In this document: positions 5,980 through 12,994 of the stretch, in pieces
Layout: every line of letters starts with the position of its first letter
Position numbering within the stretch: the stretch's first letter is position 1
Assembly (NCBI GenBank): GCA_964453985.1
Contig: CAYVQB010000023.1
Span: 1 to 14,356 of the forward strand
DNA from: CAYVQB01 sp964453985
Lineage (GTDB): Bacteria > Babelota > Babeliae > Babelales > UASB340
DNA: 14,356 bases
Direction of reading: 5' to 3'
Position numbers and translations under genes: made by a program
Notes under the pieces: generated by a model
Database searches by the model: none
Told to the model about the DNA's origin: nothing
What the model saw: only the letters and a program-made list of their open reading frames with translations

Positions 5980-7867
5980 ATGGTGCAGGGGTTAAGTTTT
6001 CACCTGCTCCTGGCAAGAATTTTTCTTTCATAGAAAGAATATCTTGGGACACAAAGACTTTACTTGGAGGCATAACCGTAACTTCTTGATTCCCAAAAAC
6101 ACCACAAGTAAGCTCTGTAGCTTGAATAAAATCTTCAACTAAAACCTTGTCTCTGTTATTGTCTTTAAAAAACAAAGCTAGCTCATTCAAAAAATCTTTT
6201 TTATTTTTTATTTTTTTTACAGCAACACTACATCCGTCATTATGAGGCTTTAAGATTAATGGGAAATTAATCTTTTCTAATAATTTATCAAGAAATTTAT
6301 TAAAGTTTTCGTTCTTAAATTCATCACGACTTATTAGTATAGACTTTGGCACATCAAAACCAGCATCTTGCAAAAATTCTGCTGTCTTAAATTTATCCAT
6401 ACAAAGAGAGCTTGTAAGAACTCCAGGGCCATTATAAGGCAAACCAAGCATCTCAAGACTGCCCTGTACGCAGCCGTTTTCACCAATGCCACCATGAAGA
6501 CCTATAAAAACAAAATCACAAATCTCTGGCAAACCGGACCATTTTATTTTCAAATCATCTGTAATTAATTTTGAGATTTCACGAGTAGAATTTTGAATCA
6601 AAAGCCGTTGATTAAGTTTATATAGCTCATTTTTGTTATCAACAAAAACAGGTATAACTTCATATTTTTGTGGCGAAAGCTTATAACAAATATTTCTTCC
6701 TGACTCTAAAGAAACTTCCCGCTCGTTAGAACTGCCGCCCAACAAAACAACCACTCTTTTTTTATTTTTTATCAATTTATTTTGATTATTCACATTCAAA
6801 ACACTTGTTAGTTTATAGTTTTGCAACTCTGTTTCAATTAAATAATTTATCAGCTGTGTATGACTCATTCCAACTTCTGCCGCCTGATGAAACAAAAAAG
6901 TTGCAGGGCCCATGCCCGTCAAAGAGTTTGGATCTATTATATAAACTCTACCATCTTTAGTTAAAAAACCATCTATGCGCGAGATGGTAGAGAAATTTAA
7001 TATCTTAGTAACTTTAATACAAATTTCTTTAATTTTATCATGATATTTTTCATCACAATTTGCGGGCGTTATTTTGGTCGCTCGGCCAGGCATATATTTT
7101 TGTACATAATCATAAAAATCTGTATCACCCTCTGTTACAACTTCCGTAATAGGCAAAGCAAACCATCCATCACCTTTTTGCAAACAAACACAAACAAACT
7201 CCATGCCTTCTAGTTTTTGCTCAACCAAAACATCTTGCATTATTCTAGAATCACAAAAACACGCATCTTTTATCGCTTGTAATAAATCTTCTTGTTTATT
7301 TACAACACTGATACCAAAGCTAGAACCTTCATGAGCAGGCTTTATTATTAAGGGAAAATTTAATTTTAAAATTTCTAATTTTTTTAAAATCTCATCTAAA
7401 GATAATTTTTCTATCTCACCTGGGAATAAAACAAAACCATCAGGAACATCTATTTTTTTGCTTTTTAAAAGTTTTTTTTGGATATATTTATTCATGCCAA
7501 TTGCGCTAGCATAAACTTTTGCACCCAGATATGGAATACCTAAAGTCTCTAAAAAGCCCTGCAAAGTACCATCTTCTGCAAATCTTCCGTGAATAGAAAT
7601 ATACAAAAAATCTACTAAATGCTTTAGATCATCCCAACATATCTCTTTAGCTTGTGTATTCAGCAAATCAAAGAAATCAGAGATCTTGCCTCTATGCAAA
7701 AATTTGAACGGTAAAATATAAAGATGCCCATTATGTGTCTGGAAAATTGGAATAACGTCATATTTTGTTGAATCTAAATGATCACAAACAGTACGACCCG
7801 AATTAAAAGAGACTTCACGCTCAATAGATTTGCCACCCATTAGAACGCCTATTTTTAGCTTATTCAT
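5980..7867 (-). CDS. Tandem fusion of two D-alanine--D-alanine ligase units, C-terminus lost in the gap
   Basis: D-Ala-D-Ala ligases are cytoplasmic ATP-grasp enzymes making the dipeptide end of peptidoglycan precursors. A typical one has about 300-350 residues; here 629 readable residues contain two. Unit 1 (1-350): GGKSIEREVS (11-20, Glu16), HGRFAEDGTLQG, Lys176 and EGSSFGIS (180-187), KYMPG (257-261), SRID (296-299) and IDPNSLTGM (311-319). Here the metal-binding Glu of the usual EANTSPGM is Asp312, and the motif is altered. Unit 2 (368 onward): GGSSNEREVS (377-386), HGGIGENGCVQG (458-469), Lys540 with DGCSVAV (544-550) in place of EGSSVG, then KFLPGAGENLTPAP (616-629), where the gap begins before the RID and metal motifs. 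One or both halves may be catalytically changed. No clear Shine-Dalgarno precedes the ATG. It follows rpe by 29 nt. Confidence 0.9.
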
Positions 7868-7896
7868 AATTTAATTAATATTTTTTAAAATTAAAA

Positions 7897-8541
7897 TCAA
7901 TAAAGATCTTGCAAAGCTGCCACATAGTCTTTGTGCGAAAATATAGCAGATGCAACGCCAACCTGATCAACACTTAACTCCGATATCATAGCGATATTAG
8001 ATTTATCAATACCACCATCCATGCCAATATCAAAAGGCAAATTCATATCATGTCTTTTCTGATTTAAAACTTTTACTTTAGATAAAACAGATTCCATGAA
8101 TTTTTGACCAGAAAAACCAGGCTTTACAGACATAACTAAAACATGATCTATTAAAGCTAAATAATCAAAAACTTTTTCTACAGGCGTTTCAGGATTAAGT
8201 GCAATACCAGCCTTGCAACCAATAATTTTTACAGTTTTAATTAAATCTTTTATTTCTTCATCTGAATCTAAAGTCTCAATATGAAAAACAAATAAATCTT
8301 TTGGTTTTAAATTCAACCTATCAACCCATGCCACAGGATTATCAACCATTAAATGCACATCCAAAGGTAAATTAGTAACTGATGATATAGCTTTTACAAA
8401 AGCTGGTCCCCAAGTTAAATTAGGAACAAAATGATCATCCATAATATCAATATGATAACCATCACAATTTGGATCCAAATTTTTAATTGTCGTTTGAATA
8501 TTTAAAAGATCGCTTGAGATTAATGAAGGAAAAATTTTCAT
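7897..8541 (-). CDS. rpe: Ribulose-phosphate 3-epimerase
   Basis: Rpe interconverts ribulose 5-phosphate and xylulose 5-phosphate in the non-oxidative pentose phosphate pathway (TIM barrel, divalent metal, cytoplasm). The 214-residue product is near family length. Metal ligands are visible as His30 and Asp32 in YHIDIMD, His63 in DVHLMV and Asp175 in GMDGGI. FVPNLTWGP, MSVKPGFSGQ and the phosphate-binding DGGI/ASAIF also match; ASAIF replaces the more usual GSAIF. I use the ATG at 8541. A longer frame reaches 8598, but the extra 19 residues lie inside psd, while GAGG at 8550-8553 and the family N-terminus (KIFPSLISSD) fit 8541. The psd stop codon overlaps this ribosome site, so psd and rpe are probably translationally coupled. 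Confidence 0.96.
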   Translation of the reverse strand: MKIFPSLISSDLLNIQTTIKNLDPNCDGYHIDIMDDHFVPNLTWGPAFVKAISSVTNLPLDVHLMVDNPVAWVDRLNLKPKDLFVFHIETLDSDEEIKDLIKTVKIIGCKAGIALNPETPVEKVFDYLALIDHVLVMSVKPGFSGQKFMESVLSKVKVLNQKRHDMNLPFDIGMDGGIDKSNIAMISELSVDQVGVASAIFSHKDYVAALQDLY

Positions 8542-8549
8542 ATATAAAG

Positions 8550-8553
8550 CCTC
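8550..8553 (-). promoter_or_regulatory. Ribosome binding site that fixes the rpe start
   Basis: GAGG on the minus strand lies eight nt upstream of the ATG at 8541 and shares bases with the TGA stop of psd (8552-8554). It favours the short form of Rpe and couples its translation to psd. Confidence 0.6.
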
Positions 8554-9460
8554 ATATTTTAACTGCCACAGTTTGGCCCATCCTAACTTCAGTTTCAAGA
8601 CCTGTTGTAGAATTCTGTATAAAATTATTATTTAGTTTTATTTTATTTTTTTTGAAAGCTAAAACTAATGTTGAACCTCCAAACTCAAAATAACCCATTT
8701 CATCGCCCTTATTATAAGGCTTATCGGAAGTATATATTAACACAATCTTGCCAACCATCAGAGCTCCCACACAAACAAATGCAATGGTATCAAATATATC
8801 AGTTTTTAAAAGAGAGATAACTCTTTCATTTTCAGTCAAAGGTTGTAAACCTGTTTTATACACAATAGGATTTACAGAATCATATAAACCATGAATATTT
8901 TTAGGAGATTTGGGAATACAATCACAAGGAAAATTAAACCGGTGATAATCATATGGCGCCAACCTAAAAATCAATAAACTACCCCCTTCATAATCTTTAG
9001 CTAGTTTATTATCCTGAAAAAATCTATTTAAATTAAATTTTGTATTTTTTATAAAAAACTCGGTTTCTTTTGATATATCAGGAACTACCAATAATTTACT
9101 ATCAGCAGGAGATACCAAAACATTTTGCCCGGCGCCTATTTTTCTTACGCCGAGCTTTAATTTTCTTATAAAAAAATCATTAAAAGATTTGTAACCACCC
9201 TTAGGCAATTCAAACTGAGAAATATCAATATTATGCTTCTGAATAAAAGAATCTATTTTTCTTTTACTATAAGCACTATCTTGCAAAATTCCATAAAGCT
9301 TAGAAATATATTTGTTGTTAATAAAATTACGTAAAAATTTTCCAAACCTATTTGTATAAAAAAACCTTAAAAGAGCAACGCTCTCTGTTTTTTCACAAAC
9401 AATATTACCTTTTAAGTTACAATAAAAGTGTTTAATATCTTTATTTTTAACTTGTTTCAT
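8552..9460 (-). CDS. psd: Phosphatidylserine decarboxylase, chlamydia-like type
   Basis: Psd converts phosphatidylserine to phosphatidylethanolamine at the inner membrane, using a pyruvoyl group made by self-cleavage. From the ATG at 9460 the product has 302 residues. The FGGST motif (260-264) marks self-cleavage between Gly262 and Ser263. The catalytic Asp120 lies in SPAD and His173 in APYDYHRF. YKSFNDFFIRKLK, VNPI, NERV and KGDEMGYF are further family motifs. The residue after SPAD is Ser, where Gly is usual. The N-terminal pattern (FYCNLKGNIVCEK then FFYTNRFGKFL) resembles, from memory, chlamydial Psd and supports the 9460 start. The open frame continues to 9580 with a signal-like stretch, but that part lies inside the upstream gene. 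It overlaps that gene by 14 nt and couples to rpe downstream. No pssA is in the window. Confidence 0.94.
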   Translation of the reverse strand: MKQVKNKDIKHFYCNLKGNIVCEKTESVALLRFFYTNRFGKFLRNFINNKYISKLYGILQDSAYSKRKIDSFIQKHNIDISQFELPKGGYKSFNDFFIRKLKLGVRKIGAGQNVLVSPADSKLLVVPDISKETEFFIKNTKFNLNRFFQDNKLAKDYEGGSLLIFRLAPYDYHRFNFPCDCIPKSPKNIHGLYDSVNPIVYKTGLQPLTENERVISLLKTDIFDTIAFVCVGALMVGKIVLIYTSDKPYNKGDEMGYFEFGGSTLVLAFKKNKIKLNNNFIQNSTTGLETEVRMGQTVAVKI

Positions 9461-10544
9461 TATTTGAGGCCATCTTATATCCCAAGGAGGGATCATTCCA
9501 AAAAGTTTTCCAGTCATAAGGCTGAACAATAGAAGAAATAGCACAACTTTCTGTTTCATTATTATCAATATCAACTTCAACGATATTAGGCTTACTTAAG
9601 GTATTTATAAGTTTATCACAAAGGTATGTTAAAAGATCTGCCATTTGATCACGCAAATAACTTTTCAAAACCTCAAAGAGTTCTTTTACCATTTTTTTAA
9701 AGAATGGGCTAGTTAAAAGCTTTTCATAAATCCATGCTCTTTTTGCTACAGGATCTGTAATATTATACAACTCTCTCAATTCACTACTTATATTTTTTTT
9801 ATTTTCAGCGTTTATACTTGCAAGGCTAGAAACCAACCCACAAATAGTTGATACTGCAACTAAGGCTGGATCAGGCTCCTGATTAGGATTATTCTCAGCT
9901 GAGTTTTGTGTAGCTTGAGAAAAAATATTTGCAATTGTCCCAGATATTGCAGAGATAAACTGACTTTCTTTTTTACCCAGCCTGAGCAAAGCAGATCTTT
10001 CTGCTTTAAAATAATCTTTAAAGCTTTTTTTGAAGTCTACAAAAATAGTTCTAACTTTAGTCTTAAGATAACCAGATAATATATCAAAAACTTCTCTTAA
10101 AAAATCAGAAACAATTTTTCTATCCTGAGTCTTTAAAAAATATTCTATTAACTCTCCTCTGGCAAGTTGATCTTCTGTTTTTTCTAATTGGGAAAAATAA
10201 GTTAAATTTTGGCAAAAAGAATTACTACTTAAGCCCTCTAGTTTTAGCAAATCAAAGAGATCTGTAACAAGGCTTTCAACCTCTGGAATTAAGCTTTCAG
10301 AATCTTTTATGTTATTTTTTGAAAGTTTATGACTTAAGAAAAATATATTTTCTAATAATTTAAATACTTTTTCTTTCTTTTTGTCCTGATCCTGAAAGGA
10401 GGCTATCTGACCAGCAGCCTGAAACGCACTAGCAAATACATCCAGACTCCACCAATCAGTAAAGCCCTTATTTATAGTATCTTTGGCGTAGGCAGATTTA
10501 CCTAAAAGACAAATAAGAAATAAGATAGAAATAACCTTCTTCAT
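9447..10544 (-). CDS. Exported helical protein of unknown function
   Basis: No family recognised. The 365-residue product starts with a textbook Sec signal (MKK, then hydrophobic, ending KSAYA before KDT at about 20/21). The mature part looks almost wholly alpha-helical, rich in Leu, Lys, Phe and Ser. Amphipathic stretches lie at about 57-105, 140-200 and 265-318; a modestly hydrophobic segment is at 224-245 after an Asn/Glu/Pro-rich break (212-226). It ends in an aromatic tail (YDWKTFWND). The frame also opens at 10571, but GGGG at 10550-10553, five nt before the ATG at 10544, together with the signal peptide fixes the start. It heads the psd-rpe-ligase run and its last 14 nt overlap psd, suggesting an envelope role; this is context only. 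Confidence 0.8.
   Translation of the reverse strand: MKKVISILFLICLLGKSAYAKDTINKGFTDWWSLDVFASAFQAAGQIASFQDQDKKKEKVFKLLENIFFLSHKLSKNNIKDSESLIPEVESLVTDLFDLLKLEGLSSNSFCQNLTYFSQLEKTEDQLARGELIEYFLKTQDRKIVSDFLREVFDILSGYLKTKVRTIFVDFKKSFKDYFKAERSALLRLGKKESQFISAISGTIANIFSQATQNSAENNPNQEPDPALVAVSTICGLVSSLASINAENKKNISSELRELYNITDPVAKRAWIYEKLLTSPFFKKMVKELFEVLKSYLRDQMADLLTYLCDKLINTLSKPNIVEVDIDNNETESCAISSIVQPYDWKTFWNDPSLGYKMASNNETS
9453..9563. repeat. Pair of 12-bp direct repeats, 99 bp apart
   Basis: TGTTTCATTATT on the plus strand occurs at 9453-9464 and 9552-9563. Each copy contains an ATG (minus strand) in the psd frame, at 9460 and 9559, and encodes Asn-Asn-Glu-Thr in the overlapping upstream gene. The 99-bp offset is a multiple of three, so both frames are kept. 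This could be a small duplication or chance. Confidence 0.6.
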
Positions 10545-10549
10545 AATAA

Positions 10550-10553
10550 CCCC
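10550..10553 (-). promoter_or_regulatory. Ribosome binding site that fixes the start of the 365-residue exported protein
   Basis: On the minus strand the purine-rich AAGGAAAGGGG ends five nt before the ATG at 10544. It lies downstream of the alternative start at 10571 and exactly positions the signal-peptide methionine. Confidence 0.6.
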
Positions 10554-10634
10554 TTTCCTTAGAACAGACAAACCACCATTTTTTCGATCTTTGTAATTAA
10601 AACATAATTTTTATTATTAATTCAAGATTATTTA

Positions 10635-11198
10635 TTATTCAAAACCTTCTATTGGCCAATTTTGAGAAAAATCAAGGTGATCGTCTTCCATCTGCTGGTA
10701 CCCAACAAGAAAAACAATCTGTTTGATATTTGGCTCAACACCTCTAATTGTCTTTAATAAACTTTCAATAAAATTCCACTTTTTATAAATTGACCATTCC
10801 CTATCAAGTGGAGACTGATTAAAAGATAAATAAGTAACCTGATCAAAATCAGACTCACTTACAGTTTCTATTAAGACTTTTTTTTCTATTATCCGTTCAT
10901 CATGTAAAAAAGAAAGCCAATTATTAATCAAATGTTTTAAATTTTCTGACCTATTAGAAAACCAAATAAAATCGGTTTCTTCGTGCAAAAACTTATTATC
11001 TTTAAAATAATAAAATCTTATTTTTTTCTTCAGAACTATATCAGGACTTGTTTGATTTAATAAAGTCTCTTGCTTGTTAAAAAAAGGAGTAAATTGAATT
11101 ATAAGCCAGTCTTTTTGAATAAGAAAAAATATTAAGCTTGCGAATAAACAAAAACAAATTATTGAAGAATAGATTATATACTTCTGTACCTGCGTCAT
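10635..11198 (-). CDS. GerMN-domain protein with an N-terminal membrane anchor
   Basis: The 187-residue product has one membrane segment (about 8-27) and no lipobox, so it is probably a bitopic inner-membrane protein with its domain in the periplasm. Residues about 60-187 follow the GerMN (sporulation/spore germination) pattern: a starting strand RFYYFKDNKF, a helix LKHLINNWLSFL, then VTYLSFNQSP, a helix ending LLKTIRGVEPNIKQ, and the closing strands IVFLVGYQQM and HLDFSQNWPI. GerMN domains occur in GerM of spore formers and LpqB-like lipoproteins; their molecular role is not well defined. The gene starts five nt after the cupin stop, so the two are co-transcribed. The domain call is from pattern recognition and should be tested by a profile search. 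Confidence 0.7.
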   Translation of the reverse strand: MTQVQKYIIYSSIICFCLFASLIFFLIQKDWLIIQFTPFFNKQETLLNQTSPDIVLKKKIRFYYFKDNKFLHEETDFIWFSNRSENLKHLINNWLSFLHDERIIEKKVLIETVSESDFDQVTYLSFNQSPLDREWSIYKKWNFIESLLKTIRGVEPNIKQIVFLVGYQQMEDDHLDFSQNWPIEGFE

Positions 11199-11203
11199 GA
11201 AAC

Positions 11204-11626
11204 TTAAAAACCTAGAGTTTTTAAATCGATCTTACCGCTATTCTCTTTTCTTATGGAATCTTCTTCCATATGAAAAGTAGAGAATTCCATTATCTGAGAA
11301 TCAACAATACCTGTAAACCTATGCCACATACCAATTTCTATATGCTTTACATCGCCAGGAGCCATTAAGAGTGTCTCTCTTTTGCCATTAAATTCAGTTT
11401 CCATAAGAACTTTTCCAGATAAAATATAGAATGTTTCATCTTTTATTTTGTGCTGGTGCAGGGAACATCTGTGGCCTTGTTTTAGAACTAATTTTTTACC
11501 ACAATACTTTGCATTATTTACTATCCACTCTTCATGTCCCCAAACTTTGGTTACAAAATTTTCTAGCTGATCTGTTTTCACACCCAAAACAAATCTATTT
11601 TCTTTTTGTTTGATATTTTCTAACAT
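11204..11626 (-). CDS. Small single-domain cupin, mannose-6-phosphate-isomerase-like
   Basis: The 140-residue product is one cupin barrel. Motif 1 is GHRCSLHQHKIKDETFYILSG (51-71) with metal-ligand candidates His57, His59 and Glu64. Motif 2 is APGDVKHIEIGMWHRF with His102. The N-terminal KVWGHEEWIV and CGKKLVLKQGHR resemble the C-terminal isomerase part of type II mannose-6-phosphate isomerases and related sugar-handling cupins. The likely role is sugar or sugar-phosphate isomerisation or binding in the cytoplasm; the substrate cannot be read from the sequence. GAGGA at 11632-11636, five nt upstream, supports the start. It is the first gene of a pair with the GerMN protein. No nucleotidyltransferase domain is attached or adjacent. 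Confidence 0.85.
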   Translation of the reverse strand: MLENIKQKENRFVLGVKTDQLENFVTKVWGHEEWIVNNAKYCGKKLVLKQGHRCSLHQHKIKDETFYILSGKVLMETEFNGKRETLLMAPGDVKHIEIGMWHRFTGIVDSQIMEFSTFHMEEDSIRKENSGKIDLKTLGF

Positions 11627-11724
11627 AAAAATCCTCGGACTTTATACTTTTAAGATACTGAACAAAGTATATTGCCCAAAATTAAAATAAATAGCAATAT
11701 TTAAAAATATAGAAAATTATAACT

Positions 11725-12084
11725 TTAATTTTCTAGGTAAACACTATTGCCCTGCAAATCACAATCACAATAATCTCTTACTAAAATATATCTTGATAAA
11801 ATACGCCTTAGACGCTTTTCATCGTTTTTAATTTTTATCCACATCTCTTTAGACAAAATTAGACTTAGGTTTCCATAATTATTACTACGATCTCTATAAC
11901 CTATAGACAGAAAAACCTTATTTATTTCATAATTAAAATAATAACAGTTTATATATTTGAACATATCACGATCCACGCAAGGCCAATCAAGGCTTATAGG
12001 TGAATTATTTTCCATAGCAAAAGCGTTATTTGTAAAACAAAAAACAGCTAATAAAACTAGAAAAAATCTTTTTATATTTTTCAT
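11725..12084 (-). CDS. Small exported cysteine-containing protein of unknown function
   Basis: No family recognised. The 119-residue product begins with a clear signal peptide (MKNIKRFFLVLLAVFCF, cleavage after NAFA, residue 23), leaving a mature protein of about 96 residues. It contains four cysteines (36, 47, 106 and 108), which could form two disulfides in the periplasm or outside. It is rich in Tyr, Asn and Arg. Its ATG overlaps the stop of the larger upstream gene by one base (TAATG), so translation is coupled and the products may work together. Both proteins begin with the residues MKNIK when the upstream one is started at its GTG, hinting that the signal sequences share an origin. Confidence 0.72.
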   Translation of the reverse strand: MKNIKRFFLVLLAVFCFTNNAFAMENNSPISLDWPCVDRDMFKYINCYYFNYEINKVFLSIGYRDRSNNYGNLSLILSKEMWIKIKNDEKRLRRILSRYILVRDYCDCDLQGNSVYLEN

Positions 12085-12893
12085 TATTCAATTTCAGGAC
12101 CACCAAATTCGCAGGGAATGTCTAACTTATTCTCTTCTAACATTTTTAAAAAATCACTGAACTTAGACGGATCAAGATATAATAAAATCTCAGAATTACT
12201 ATTATTTGAGATATTAAAAGGCCCCTTAAAAATCCTTGAAGGATCATCCGTTAAACCTTGTAAAGATTCACAAATACGTTTTTTTTCGTCCGTAAAACCT
12301 CTATAGGCTTCTCTAAAAAAAGAATATATCAAAATAACAAAACCTAAAGTAAGCAAAGGCTCAGAAAAAGCATTAACCCAAATCTTCTCTGCTTTGGGTT
12401 TTTTTTTATAACTATCTACCACAAAAGGGATTGCGATAATTAAACCCAAACATGCCAAGTTCGATAACAAAAGAAGAAGCAAGCAACATTTATTTCTGGT
12501 CAGCCCTCTAAAAAACGCTCTTATATTTATGTGATTTTTAGCATACTTCTTTAACTGTCTTAGTATTTCAGGAGTATTTATTCTAATTTCACGACCCGAT
12601 TGATCAAAAATATTTAAACCAATAATTCTTATACCTTCACGCACACCCCTATCTAAAAAATTACAAGTAATACAACGACTATCATCCTGGGGATCAACAT
12701 ATATTTTAAAAGGAGTATTCAAAGTTATTGCGCCCATAGCACTAGAAAGGCTAGCAATACTAGCCTCATGTTCTGTGCTATAAGCAGGAGGAGCATCCTC
12801 ATAAGAAAAAGAAGACTCGCCCATTCCATGGATATAATTTGTAAAACCAAGAAACAGCAACAAAACTATAGAAACTAATTTTATATTTTTCAC
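12084..12893 (-). CDS. Exported multi-pass membrane protein with a PPAY motif, unknown function
   Basis: No family recognised. I start it at the GTG at 12893, which gives MKNIK, a signal-like segment (1-23) and 269 residues; AAGGA at 12898-12902 supports this over an in-frame TTG at 12908. After the signal comes a Ser/Glu/Pro-rich stretch containing DAPPAYS (PPAY at 35-38), a PPxY-type motif of the kind bound by eukaryotic WW domains. A small domain follows (60-115; paired Cys74 and Cys77 in RCITC). Two membrane segments lie at about 137-159 and 179-194, separated by a KKKPKAEK loop, then a polar tail. It is first of a coupled pair, with a candidate promoter at 12956-12983. An effector or host-interface role is speculation. 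Confidence 0.72.
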   Translation of the reverse strand: MKNIKLVSIVLLLFLGFTNYIHGMGESSFSYEDAPPAYSTEHEASIASLSSAMGAITLNTPFKIYVDPQDDSRCITCNFLDRGVREGIRIIGLNIFDQSGREIRINTPEILRQLKKYAKNHINIRAFFRGLTRNKCCLLLLLLSNLACLGLIIAIPFVVDSYKKKPKAEKIWVNAFSEPLLTLGFVILIYSFFREAYRGFTDEKKRICESLQGLTDDPSRIFKGPFNISNNSNSEILLYLDPSKFSDFLKMLEENKLDIPCEFGGPEIE

Positions 12894-12897
12894 GATT

Positions 12898-12902
12898 TCC
12901 TT
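12898..12902 (-). promoter_or_regulatory. Ribosome binding site favouring the GTG start at 12893
   Basis: AAGGA on the minus strand ends four nt before the GTG. It overlaps the codons after the alternative TTG at 12908, which has no comparable purine run upstream. Starting at the GTG also gives the MKNIK N-terminus seen in the next gene. Confidence 0.55.
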
Positions 12903-12955
12903 ATACAATTAAAAAAAGAACGAAAAAGATTTACAATAACTAAGATTGAAAAAAC

Positions 12956-12983
12956 ATTATATATTATGAAAAAATATAAACAA
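12956..12983 (-). promoter_or_regulatory. Candidate promoter of the two-gene exported-protein operon
   Basis: On the minus strand TTGTTT (12978-12983) is followed after 16 nt by a perfect TATAAT (12956-12961). Transcription would start near 12949, about 55 nt before the GTG start. The -35 is a weak match (first three bases). The element lies in the 101-bp divergent region shared with nfo, for which I see no convincing plus-strand promoter. Confidence 0.42.
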
Positions 12984-12994
12984 GGAATAAAAAA

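Noticed and set aside
5980..6033. Apparent continuation of the ruvA frame after the Ns
   Set aside because: The frame only stays open because N runs contain no stops. The sequence after the gap is clearly the antisense of the ligase (LPGAGENLTPAP), so RuvA must end inside the gap.
8542..8598. N-terminal extension of Rpe to 8598
   Set aside because: The extra residues are read from inside psd in another frame, do not match the epimerase family, and lack a ribosome site, unlike the start at 8541.
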